The notes beneath the pieces are model-generated. The model saw only the letters and a program-made list of their open reading frames with translations. It searched no databases and had not been told where the DNA came from. Shown piece by piece: positions 14,682-23,095 of a stretch of 64,000 bases of DNA. Source of the DNA: Sabellastarte sp. h YS-2021. Lineage: Eukaryota; Annelida; Polychaeta; Sabellida; Sabellidae. Location of the stretch: NCBI GenBank assembly GCA_964017235.1, contig OZ024930.1, forward strand, positions 151,094,221-151,158,220, written 5' to 3'. How positions within the stretch are numbered: the stretch's first letter is position 1; each line of letters starts with the position of its first letter. Made by a program: the position numbers and the translations under genes.

Positions 14682-16554
14682 ACGCTTTCCAAGCTGGTAG
14701 TTCCTTTCCGGCTTGAGAAGTTGTTTTAGCAGTGTCTTGAGGTTTCCAACCAGTACTGTAGGGTTGGTATCTCTGTTTTCTGCCTCTACCGGCGAACCCC
14801 CCGCGGCCCGGGCCGGGCTGGGAAGTACGTCGGGAAGCTTCTAATTGGTTTATTTCATCCTCAGCTTTTCTAATAGCAGCATCTGGAAATAACCCATATC
14901 CATTCAGGGGGCAATTTCTCAAGGAATTGAAAGTGTCTGGTTTAATCCCCGGTTTCACAGCTTCCAAGTATGAATCCCTACAGAGTAGGGTCAAATTTGC
15001 CATCTGCACAAATGTAAAGTCTGCCAAATGTTGTAGAGATTTACCCATGGCGAAACTGACATTCTGGTTAAATGAAGATAAATACAAAAGTTCATCCAAT
15101 GCACCTTGAGCTTTGACAGAAGACTTGCCTTTCTTAAGTTCACTTTGTAAAATATGCAATTGTTCTTGGAAGGCATCCTGTATTTTGGTAATACAGCGAT
15201 TAAACCCCGCTGACTGGTTGCAAATATATGAAGACTCTTTTGCTGCTTTCTCCCACTTACGCATAGTGTCTTGTGATAGTGGGCGGGATGGAGGCTGAGG
15301 AGATGCAGAAGATATGGTTGAAATCCTGGGGAATGAACTATTGATCTTCGCCGCATCATTTGGCCAAGAATTCACTGATTTACCCGGCCTAGTTGGATCT
15401 GTAGGCTCCGCCGGGTGTATCCCATACCATCTGCTCTGGGATTTGGGGGGTCTGAGGAACTGGTCCACATGCAGGCCACCTGGATCACTAGATTTTGAAG
15501 GATATCCTTCTATCAGTACAAGGTTTAGAGTTTCTAGTTTTCGGCACAACCAATCTTCCGGTGGAAGATCCACAGAAATCTTGCCCACAGGCTGAGAACG
15601 GTGACCTGCCCAAGGATTATCAGTGCGGGATTGAGGAGAAAAGTCCAGGTCAGGAATGTGTGTCCATCCCATGAACGCGCGGACGCCTCTCACAGTCTCG
15701 CGGTAATTTTGATCTTCACTGAGGACCCGGTCCGGGTCTGAGGTTTCTAAGTCTGGGGATTCCTCTGCGTCAGATAACTCACCCTCTTCAAATGTTTCCT
15801 GAGGATTGACATCGCGGAAGGTGACCGGCCCGGAGCCGGAAGAAGGTTGTTGAAATGCAGATTGAGAGGAAGCAGACATAGCAGCTGACGACACAGTAGC
15901 CACCGGAGCAGGGTGTTTAAACATAGGTTCTGCTTCCGGGTAGAGGTTTTGAAGTGGAGATTGTCTGTCAGCAAAGGAAAAATCCTGATCTCTAGGCTCA
16001 TCCGGGTCAACAGCCGGACCGGCTGGGCCGGAAGAAGCCGAAGTAGAGACAAAAAAGGGTGTCTGGGAAAGAGCACCTGCTGGAGCAGCATGAGAGACCG
16101 GTACTTTGACCGGAGAAAATGTTGGATTTTGTACAGAAGGTGAGGAGCGATGTCCTAAAGTGATAAGTGCCTCAAGCCTGGCCATACGAGTGGCCCACTT
16201 TTCGTCCAGTTCCTGAAGATCTTTCTTAAACTGAGGCACAGGAAGGGACAAATCCGGAGCAGAAGAAACAGATACAGCAGGTTCTTGTTCTGGCTGGGTA
16301 TCAAGTACTACCACAGAAGACGGATCGACTAACACTTCCTTTGCTTTAGCCTTTTCCTTTCTGAGTTTATAGGTAGGAGTACTTAACTTGAGCACTTGCT
16401 CCGGGGTAAGGACACTGCAAAAGTCACACTGCAGATTTTGAACACAAGGGTCATCACCCTGTCCTTTCTCGCGACAACGCGCACACCTACTATGTTTGTC
16501 AAATGAAGCCATAATATGGCCACACGCACCCTTTTTCTGTCCTGGAGATGCCAT
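14602..16554 (-). CDS. Element C ORF1 (gag-like), intact
   Basis: 650-residue gag-like protein starting at the ATG of MASPGQKKG (16554); the GTG 12 codons upstream is not conserved. Residues 11-46 form a Cys/His cluster (C11, H13, H21, C24, C27, C37, C43, C46) that resembles zinc-binding N-termini of DIRS Gag. A basic, Ser/Pro-rich spacer with an acidic stretch (EEGELSDAEE) follows. Next come a conserved segment with RGVRAFMGW and EDWLCRKLETLNL...EGYPS, and a predicted helical region (SQDTMRKWEKAAKESSYICNQSAGFNRC). The C-terminus is RG-rich (GRGGFAGRGRK, NRGRGG) and likely binds RNA. It ends YK-UGA. Confidence 0.92.
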   Translation of the reverse strand: MASPGQKKGACGHIMASFDKHSRCARCREKGQGDDPCVQNLQCDFCSVLTPEQVLKLSTPTYKLRKEKAKAKEVLVDPSSVVVLDTQPEQEPAVSVSSAPDLSLPVPQFKKDLQELDEKWATRMARLEALITLGHRSSPSVQNPTFSPVKVPVSHAAPAGALSQTPFFVSTSASSGPAGPAVDPDEPRDQDFSFADRQSPLQNLYPEAEPMFKHPAPVATVSSAAMSASSQSAFQQPSSGSGPVTFRDVNPQETFEEGELSDAEESPDLETSDPDRVLSEDQNYRETVRGVRAFMGWTHIPDLDFSPQSRTDNPWAGHRSQPVGKISVDLPPEDWLCRKLETLNLVLIEGYPSKSSDPGGLHVDQFLRPPKSQSRWYGIHPAEPTDPTRPGKSVNSWPNDAAKINSSFPRISTISSASPQPPSRPLSQDTMRKWEKAAKESSYICNQSAGFNRCITKIQDAFQEQLHILQSELKKGKSSVKAQGALDELLYLSSFNQNVSFAMGKSLQHLADFTFVQMANLTLLCRDSYLEAVKPGIKPDTFNSLRNCPLNGYGLFPDAAIRKAEDEINQLEASRRTSQPGPGRGGFAGRGRKQRYQPYSTGWKPQDTAKTTSQAGKELPAWKAFGSRNRGRGGQPGRGTKMAHEKTQYK

Positions 16555-16666
16555 GATAGAACAGTTAACTAATGGCAACACTTCCGACACAAATTAAACA
16601 GATATAACACAAATATAAAACTAAAAGTTCACAGATAAAAATCCACAACTTTAAATATCGCGCCAA

Positions 16667-16854
16667 ACGAAAAAGATGCTATGACGTCACGTCCCTCTGG
16701 CGAGTGAGGCAGGAACTAGGCCACCTGGCGAGTGGGATGTAGTGTACCGGTCCTGCCGGGGGTGAAACCCAGGACGTCTTTTTCTTTCGTTTGGCGGGAC
16801 CGGCTGGCGCCGGCATATAGCTATCGTCTGGTAGGTAAGATGTATTAACGCAAT
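16667..16854 (-). repeat. Element C left inverted terminal repeat with promoter module
   Basis: On the minus strand it starts ATTGCGTTAATACATC and ends TCTTTTTCGT, followed by TTGGCGCG. It carries CCCGCCAAACG...AAAAAGACGTC near the tip and TGACGTCA...TCTTTTTCGTTTGGCG near the inner end. These two modules are inverted relative to each other, so a single strand of one ITR can fold back. Confidence 0.92.
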
Positions 16855-16857
16855 GAA

Positions 16858-18111
16858 ACATACTGTTCAGTTTTGCCGGTTCCGGAGACCAGTCACCAAC
16901 AGCCTGGGTAGACGCATCCTTCCTAACAGCTTGCATGTCGTACCACCTTGAAGTACGGGGTGTCTTCACAAATTGGTCACGCAGCAGTCCACTGGTTTCT
17001 GTATTCCTGAAAGGATAACCTTCAGCAATAGTTACATTTAGTTTCTCCAGCTTTTTACAGAGCCATTCATCCACCGGCAATTTAACTGACACTTTACCGG
17101 TAGTCTTCACTCTGGAACCGGCAAAGGGATTGTCATCCATAGATGCAGCTGAGGTGTCATAATCCGGAATTTGATGCCAGCCCATGAAACTCCTCACCCC
17201 TCTTAAGGTTTCCCGGTAATTTGCATCTTCAGAGAGGTCCTGGTCAGTGTTTGTTTCCGGTACATCACCCTGGTAGTGAACACTAGCCGGTGAAGCCGGT
17301 TCCGCATCCAACTCAGCCTCGCTGTCAGATTCCCTAGCAACCTCAGTATTCTGGCCAATGGGAGGCGACTGGTTTGACCTGCACCGGGAACCAGTAAAGG
17401 TTGGGTGGCAACAGTCTCAGAGGTACCAGGGCCCTGAACAGGGTGGGTAGCACTCTCATTCACTTCCTTCACAGCTTGTGTACCGGGAACCCCCAGCGGA
17501 GGTTGGGTAGCCGTCAACTGCGTAGCAACGTCACCAGTGCCCTCAGAAAACATAACACTTGTAGAAGCACCCGGATCAAAGAAGGGGTGTTCTCTGGGCA
17601 CCACAGAAGCAGAGTTCACCGGTCTCACAGGAACAGCAAAGGACTGGTTAATCAGCATTGCTTCCAGACGGGAAAATCTCTCACTCCACTTGTCATCAAG
17701 GGACTTGAGGTCGTCTGAAGTGGGCTTACTGCTGTGCTTCCGTTTACTAGACCTTGGGGAGCCATCAGAACGCTTTTTCTTCTGCTTGGGTGTAGAATCA
17801 ACAGGAGACTGCTTTCCTGAATTAACAGGACCCAGCAGTGAAACCTCCGACGGATCAACAAGCTTGGGAGACGTACTTGTCAAATCTTCAGATTTCTTCT
17901 GGCTAGAGCGTTCTTTCCGTTCCTTGTAGGACGGGGTTGCTAACTGGTGGATCTGAGCAGGCGTAAACGCCTTACAGATACTACAATCCAACTTCTTCAC
18001 ACAGGGGTCGTCACCCACCCCCTTGTCACGACAACGCGCGCATTTCTTGTGGTTGTCGAAAAGGGCCATAACGTGCCCGCAAGAACCTCGTTTCTGTCCA
18101 GGAGACGACAT
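16858..18111 (-). pseudogene. Element B ORF1, 5' part (frameshifted, split by element C)
   Basis: Starts at the ATG of MSSPGQKRGSCGH (18111) with the N-terminal Cys/His cluster (CGH, HKKCARC, DPC, CSIC). A 1-base shift between about 17340 and 17390 moves the frame; the downstream piece (SEDANYRETLRGVRSFMGW, DEWLCKKLEKLNVTIAEGYP) is in the next frame. It is interrupted at LNSMF by the left tip of element C. The rest is at 9973-10670. Confidence 0.9.
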
Positions 18112-18234
18112 TATGATCAGAAACGTAGTAGAAGTATACAGCACTAATAAAAAACACGAAACTGGGATGAGTACATTGTAAAAAACACAAAACGTATCTC
18201 TGATGAAATTCGTCTGCACACTCTTTCGCGCCAA

Positions 18235-18421
18235 ACGAAAAAGATGCTATGACGTCAATAGGTAAACAGGAAATGAAGTACTATGCGCCACCTGGCGAAT
18301 GCACACTCTGTGACCGGTCCTGCCGGTAGTATATACAGGAAGTCTTTTTCTGACGTTTGGCGGGACCGGTCGCGCCGACCGGTAAACCAATTGTCCATTG
18401 GATAGGATGTATTAACGCAAT
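18235..18421 (-). repeat. Element B left inverted terminal repeat
   Basis: Minus strand: tip ATTGCGTTAATACATCCTAT (18421 downward) to TCTTTTTCGT, followed by TTTGGCGCG and the ORF1 leader. It contains TGACGTCA. It is flanked outside by AAA (18422-18424). Confidence 0.92.
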
Positions 18422-18592
18422 AAAATGTAAGGTTTAGGAAGTCACTACTTTGTAGGGATATTGGTTAGTGGGTGTAGCTGTGCAATGTCACAGTGAGACC
18501 TTAATTTGACCTTTAAACTTGCCGTAGTTACCTTGAACTTTAAAATCTTGTCCAGGTTGTATCTTGGAAACTATAAAGTGTATGAAGTTAAT

Positions 18593-19859
18593 ACACCCTC
18601 TAAAACATGCTCTGCAAATCTTTACAGACGCATCAAAAGAAGGGTGGGGCGCTCACTTAAACGAACGCACTGCAAGAGGCTCTTGGTCGGTACCAGAAAG
18701 CAAACTACACATAAACTATCTGGAACTAAAAGCAGTGTTTCTGGCCTTAAAAGAGTTTCAAGATCTCTGCGTAGGCAAAATAGTTTTGGTGGCTACCGAC
18801 AATACAACGGTAGTGGCTTACATAAACAAGGAAGGAGGCATGAGATCGGGCCCACTATGTGCTCTACTTTGGAGAATCTTGACATGGTGTTCTCAACGAC
18901 AAGTGACACTAAAAGCCCGACATATCCCAGGCCACCTAAATGTGATAGCGGACAAATTGTCCAGGCTTGGTCAGACCACCCAGACAGAGTGGTCCCTCCT
19001 TCCGGAAGTTTTTCACAGGCTGTGCAACAGATGGCACCGGCCCCTGGTAGACCTATTTGCAACGAGGTTCAACCACAAGTTACCTCAGTTTGTATCGCCA
19101 GTGCCGGACACACAGGCCTTAGCAGTAGATGCACTTACTCTGCCATGGGAGGATCTGGACGCATATGCCTTCCCACCGACTGCCATTTTGGGCAAGGTGG
19201 TGGAGAAACTACAGGACTCTCCATGCAAAAGACTCATCCTGATTGCTCCCGGGTGGCCCAACATGCCTTGATTTTGGGACTTGGTGACCATGTCCAGTCA
19301 GGTCCCTCTCAGTCTGCCCAATTTATTGACTCAGCCCTTCAATCAGATCCCTCCCAGGAATCTGACCAACCTAAATCTCCATGCATGGCTCCTAGAGCCG
19401 CAACAATCAAAGAACAGGGCTTCTCTGAGGCAGTGGCAGCAAGAATTGAGGCTCCTCAAAGAAGATCTACCAGATCAGTCTTATGAGGCAAAGTGGGCCG
19501 TTTTTAAAAAGTGGTGCGGCACTAATCAGGTGGACTTCAGGTCTCCACCTGTGAAATCAGTAGCAAACTTCTTATTGTATCTCTTTGAGGACAAGAAGTT
19601 GCAGCCTAGTACCATTGATGGTTACAGATCTGCCATTGCTGACAAATTGGGTAATGCAACACTGAATATCAGCAAGGATGATAATCTCACTCGTCTCCTG
19701 GAAAGTTTCCACAGAGACAGACCCAAAGGGCGGAGAGGAATACCCTCCTGGAACCTCTCCCTGGTACTTCACCAGTTGACAAAGGCCCCTTTTGAACCCC
19801 TTAGGGAGGCATCTCTGAAGCACTTGACCTTCAAAACTGTCTCAAACTACTCAACCTAT
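18593..19859 (+). pseudogene. Fragment D RNase H / methyltransferase-like / YR N-terminal remnant
   Basis: Begins mid-RNase H (HALQIFTDASKEGWGAH), runs through ATDNTT, HIPGHLNVIADKLS, VDLFATRFN and APGWPNMP, and then has a TGG-to-TGA stop at about 19270. Further on, an indel near 19480 fuses the RT frame to the YR frame (LPDQS|YEAKWAVF), which otherwise lie in different frames. The YR is cut at HLTFKTV, before all catalytic residues. No function expected. Confidence 0.88.
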
Positions 19860-19963
19860 TAGACCCCTAGTAAGCTGATAGCGGGGTCGGTGGGAGGGTT
19901 TTATGTGTCCATTGGATAGGGTATTAACTTATAAAAATTTAATTTACTTATTAAATTTGCAAA
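18593..19963 (+). mobile_element. DIRS fragment D with an inverted joint
   Basis: 18593-19859 is plus-strand RNase H to YR N-terminal sequence. From 19860 the sequence switches to a piece that in the other elements lies between right ITR and ICR of a minus-strand element (GACCCCTAGTAAGCTGATAG ... TGTCCATTGGATAGGG), ending in the right-tip complement (...TTAAATTTGCAA). The two parts are in opposite element orientation. Both element ends proper are missing. Confidence 0.85.
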
Positions 19964-20325
19964 TTACTCAGCTATGCCACGAGCTAGAGGTCTGAAATTT
20001 TACTATGTTATAGCTGACCCAAAAGTAGGTGAATAACATATTTGCACAAAATTCTCTAAATGCAAAAGTTTTCAAGTTACAAGTGATTTTACTCATGATG
20101 GAATTTAGTGAAAAGTCCAAAAGTAGCTATTACTCACTTAGCTATTGAGATAGACACCCAAGTTACTCACCATGTTGTAGCTACGGAAAAAGTAGCTGAA
20201 TAACATATTTTAACAAAGTGCTCTAAATGCAATACTTTTCAAGTTATAATTGATTTAGTGCATGATTTCATTAATTTTAATGCATTAAAAATTATATAAA
20301 AAAATTCATAAAAAAACTTTAGCAT
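19964..20325. other. AT-rich intergenic stretch beside fragment D
   Basis: Contains two degraded copies of a motif (GTAGCTGAATAACATATTT, TAAATGCAA...TTTTCAAGTTA) that foreshadow the ~130-base array that follows. No coding potential or RNA gene seen. Confidence 0.5.
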
Positions 20326-20795
20326 GTGAAAGCTCTCCAAAATGTAGGTGAATGAGTTATTTGAGAAATACTGGCTATCTACAATACTTTTAGAGATAAT
20401 TCGCATTTACTATTTTGAGTAGGTAAGTAATTACCTACGGGTCTGGAACTTCACCATGTGAAAGCTCTCCCAAAAGTAGATGAATGAGTTATTTGAGAAA
20501 AATTGGCTATCCGCAATACTTTTAGAGATAATTCCCATTTACTCATTTTGAGTAGGTGAATAATTAGCTTGGGGTCTGAAACTTCAAGTGAAAGCTCTCC
20601 CAAAAGTAGGTGAATGAGTTATTTCAGGAAAAATTGGCTATCTGCAATACTTTTAGACATAATTCGCATTTACTCATTTTGAGTAGGTGAGTAATTAGCT
20701 ATGGGTCAGAAACTTCACCATGTGAAAGCTCTTCCAAAAGTAGGTGAATGAGTTATTTGAGAAAAATTGGCTATCTGCAATACTTTTAAACGATA
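20326..20795. repeat. Tandem array, ~130-base unit, 4 copies
   Basis: Units start near 20328, 20458, 20591 and 20719 with GTGAAAGCTCT and contain GTAGGTGAATGAGTTATTT and CAATACTTTTA. No coding potential. Confidence 0.85.
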
Positions 20796-21235
20796 AGCCA
20801 CCTGCCAAATATGAAAGAAATGTGGACTGTAGGTCGCTAACAAGCAATATTCCACATTTTAGACATTTTTGTCTACCACAGGCCTAATTTAAGACATAAA
20901 GCCTACCAAAAAGATAGGGTGGCGAGTCCTCTAGCATACCAAGCTACCTGCCAAATATGAAAGAAATCTGGAAAGAAATGTGGACTGTAGGTCGCTAACA
21001 AGCAATATTCCACATTTTAGACATTTTTGTCTACCACAGGCCTAATTTAGACATAAAGCCTACCAAAAAGATAGGATGGCGAGTCCTCCACCATATCAAG
21101 CCACCTGCCAAATATGAAAGAAATCTGGAAAGAAATGTGGACTGTAGGTCGCCAACAGGCAATATTCCACATTTTAGACATTTTTGTCTACCACAGGCCT
21201 AATTTAGACATAAAGCCTACCAAAAAGATAGGGAA
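20796..21235. repeat. Tandem array, ~145-160-base unit, 3 copies
   Basis: Each unit contains CTGCCAAATATGAAAGAAAT, GGACTGTAGGTCGC and ACCACAGGCCTAATTTA. Units start near 20796, 20941 and 21100. The first copy lacks the duplicated GGAAAGAAAT. Confidence 0.85.
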
Positions 21236-21309
21236 CTTGCAAAAGGAAATTCTTAATGAATTCTAATATGACTTTAACAGTGCTTAATCTGCATCAACAG
21301 AAAGACCCA

Positions 21310-21840
21310 AAGGTGCAACAAGATTTTAAAGGTCAATACAGCAAGGTCAATCAGTGTCACATCATGACGTGGCACACCTAAAACCCTCAACCAATGTCCC
21401 TACCAAGTATAAACTTCCTACACCTTACAGTCTCTGAGATATAGCCTGGACAAGATTTTATAGGTCAAGGTCACTACAGCAAGGTCAAAAAGGTCAAATC
21501 AAGGTCACACTATGACGTAGCACACCTACACCCCCTAACCAATGTCACTACCAAGTATCAGCTTCCTACACCTTATGGTTTCCAAGATATAGCCCGGACC
21601 AGGTTTTATAGGTCAAGGTCACTACGGCAAGGTCAAAGGTCAAATCAAGGTCAGACCATGACGTTGCACACCTACAACCCCTAACTAATGTCCCTGCCAA
21701 GTATGAACTTCCTACACCTTACGGTTTCTGAGATACAGCCCGGACAAACTATTTCCCGCTGCCCGCCCGCCTATCCGGACACCATGGGTGAAAACAATAC
21801 CCCGACAGCCCTTAAGGGCTGTGGGGTAAAAAGGGATCAG
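21310..21840. repeat. Tandem array rich in AGGTCA half-sites, ending in a hairpin
   Basis: About three units of ~140 bases with AGGTCAAGGTCACTAC, AAGGTCAAATCAAGGTCA and CTACACCTTA. It ends in CCCCGACAGCCCTTAAGGG..., a perfect stem (near 21803-21829). A second, rearranged copy of the whole block is at 22655-23095, again ending in the hairpin. Confidence 0.8.
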
Positions 21841-22379
21841 ATCCTCGATGGAAATATTTCCAGAGATTATCAAACTTTAGTACATATTTTGACATAACCG
21901 TGTCATACATTGTTATTTGACAGAAACTGAAACTCATATAATGAAGAAATCACTAATGGATGTATTACCTAAACGTCTCTTACGATTGATTTTAATTTTT
22001 TTTTTGTTTTCATTTTTATCCTTTAAACGCCTACCATATAACCACAATATTTTTGTCTGCTACGGAAGAAGTCTGTGTGCTCGATTCTGAATGGACGAGA
22101 ATTAGGGAGTCACGTCTCGACCAATAGAAAAATTCCTTACAGTTGAGTTCACGCATACACATTGACAACTCTTCCTGTCATCTAGCGATGATACAGCAAA
22201 TATTTAGTGTATGTTAAGATCGTGTAAGCTATTCTCTTCATGCATTGGGTCCCTGCATTTGCGTGTAGTAAACCACTAATATACCACACTGTAGTTTCGA
22301 AATCACGCGAGATTTAAAAAAAATTGCGAGATTCTCGCAATCGCGCAGTCTGGCTACATCTCTAAACAGGTAGATAATT

Positions 22380-22570
22380 TTCAAAGAAATGCCCGCAGCG
22401 GCCATCTTGTTTTTCAGAATGAGGCTAATTTCAATCCCAGAGAAGCTTACCTCCCAATGAAGATATCCTGCAAATTTGGTGAAGCTAGCTGGTATAGTTT
22501 TCTTCTGAGAGCATTAACGTCAAAAATCTCTACGCGTGGCGGCGTAGTGAATGCATCCAGTGGATACAAT
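22380..22570 (+). repeat. Dispersed repeat (second copy at 47665-47895)
   Basis: GCGGCCATCTTGT, CAGAATGAGGCTA, GAAGATATCCTGCAAATTTG and a GGATACA end occur here and, in the same order and strand, at 47665-47895. No ORF or tRNA-like promoter was seen, so the class is unknown. Confidence 0.75.
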
Positions 22571-22654
22571 AATTAGTTGCAGCAATCCATATATCTTTGT
22601 CATAAGAGAGGCATGTCTCAAATATGACAGATGAACATATTTTGGCAGAGCCAA

Positions 22655-23095
22655 AGCTAAAGGTCACACCATGATGCACACCTACACCCCCTATCCAATG
22701 TCCCTACGAAGTGTCAATCTTCTACACCTTCTAGAATTCAAACTCAAGGTCACTATGACAAGATCAAATCAAGATCACACCATGATATTGCACATCTACC
22801 AGCCCCAACCAATGTCTCTGCTACGTATCAACTTCCTACACCTTACGGTTTCCGAGATACATAGCCTGTACAAGATTTTATAGGTCAAGGTCACTACGGC
22901 AAGGTCAAATCAAGGTCACACCATGACAATACACACCTATGCCACCCAACCAATGTCCCTACCAAGTATCAACTTCTACACCTTATGGTTTCTGAGATAC
23001 AGCCTGGACAAACTTTTTCCCACCACCCACCCATCCGGACACCATGGGTGAAAACAATATCCCGACAGCCCTTAAGAACTGTGGGGTAAAAATGC
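22655..23095. repeat. Second AGGTCA-rich repeat block with terminal hairpin
   Basis: Same family as 21310-21840, with the same ending CATCCGGACACCATGGGTG and the CCCGACAGCCCTTAAG arm; here one arm has mutated. Spans like the 113-codon ORF crossing it are not genes. Confidence 0.75.

Larger units (their letters stand above)
10671..16854 (-). mobile_element. DIRS-like YR retrotransposon, element C (complete)
   Basis: The one element fully inside the window with both ITRs, the ICR, and uninterrupted ORF1, RT/RNase H and YR frames, about 6.18 kb. It is inserted in ORF1 of element B with no target-site duplication. The flanks carry AAA (10668-10670) on one side and GAA (16855-16857) on the other. 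These match the target and the circle-junction trinucleotide (TTC on the element strand, also found in its own ICR). It is a close sister of A in opposite orientation and a reasonable candidate for a recently active copy. Confidence 0.95.
6338..18421 (-). mobile_element. DIRS-like YR retrotransposon, element B (host of nested A and C)
   Basis: A minus-strand element of a second family, nearly identical in coding sequence to H (tips ATTGCGTTAATACATCC / ATTGCAAATTTAATAAG, with TATCCAATGGACA instead of A/C's TACCTACCAGACG). Its left tip ends at 18421, followed by AAA. Element C (10671-16854) sits inside its ORF1. Its ICR is cut at the trinucleotide by element A, so its right ITR should lie upstream of the window. 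RT and YR frames are open with a matched 24-base in-frame deletion relative to H; ORF1 has a frameshift. Confidence 0.9.

Noticed and set aside
16679..16860. Extension of B ORF1 into ...AKRKKKTSWVSPP
   Set aside because: This is the ITR of inserted element C read through; the gag frame really continues at 10670.
20326..21235. CRISPR-like array
   Set aside because: Units of 130-160 bases are similar along their whole length, with no unique spacers, in a eukaryotic genome.
22300..22350. TTGCGAGATTCTCGCAA palindrome as a regulatory site
   Set aside because: A single short dyad in an otherwise featureless AT-rich stretch; nothing ties it to a gene or element.
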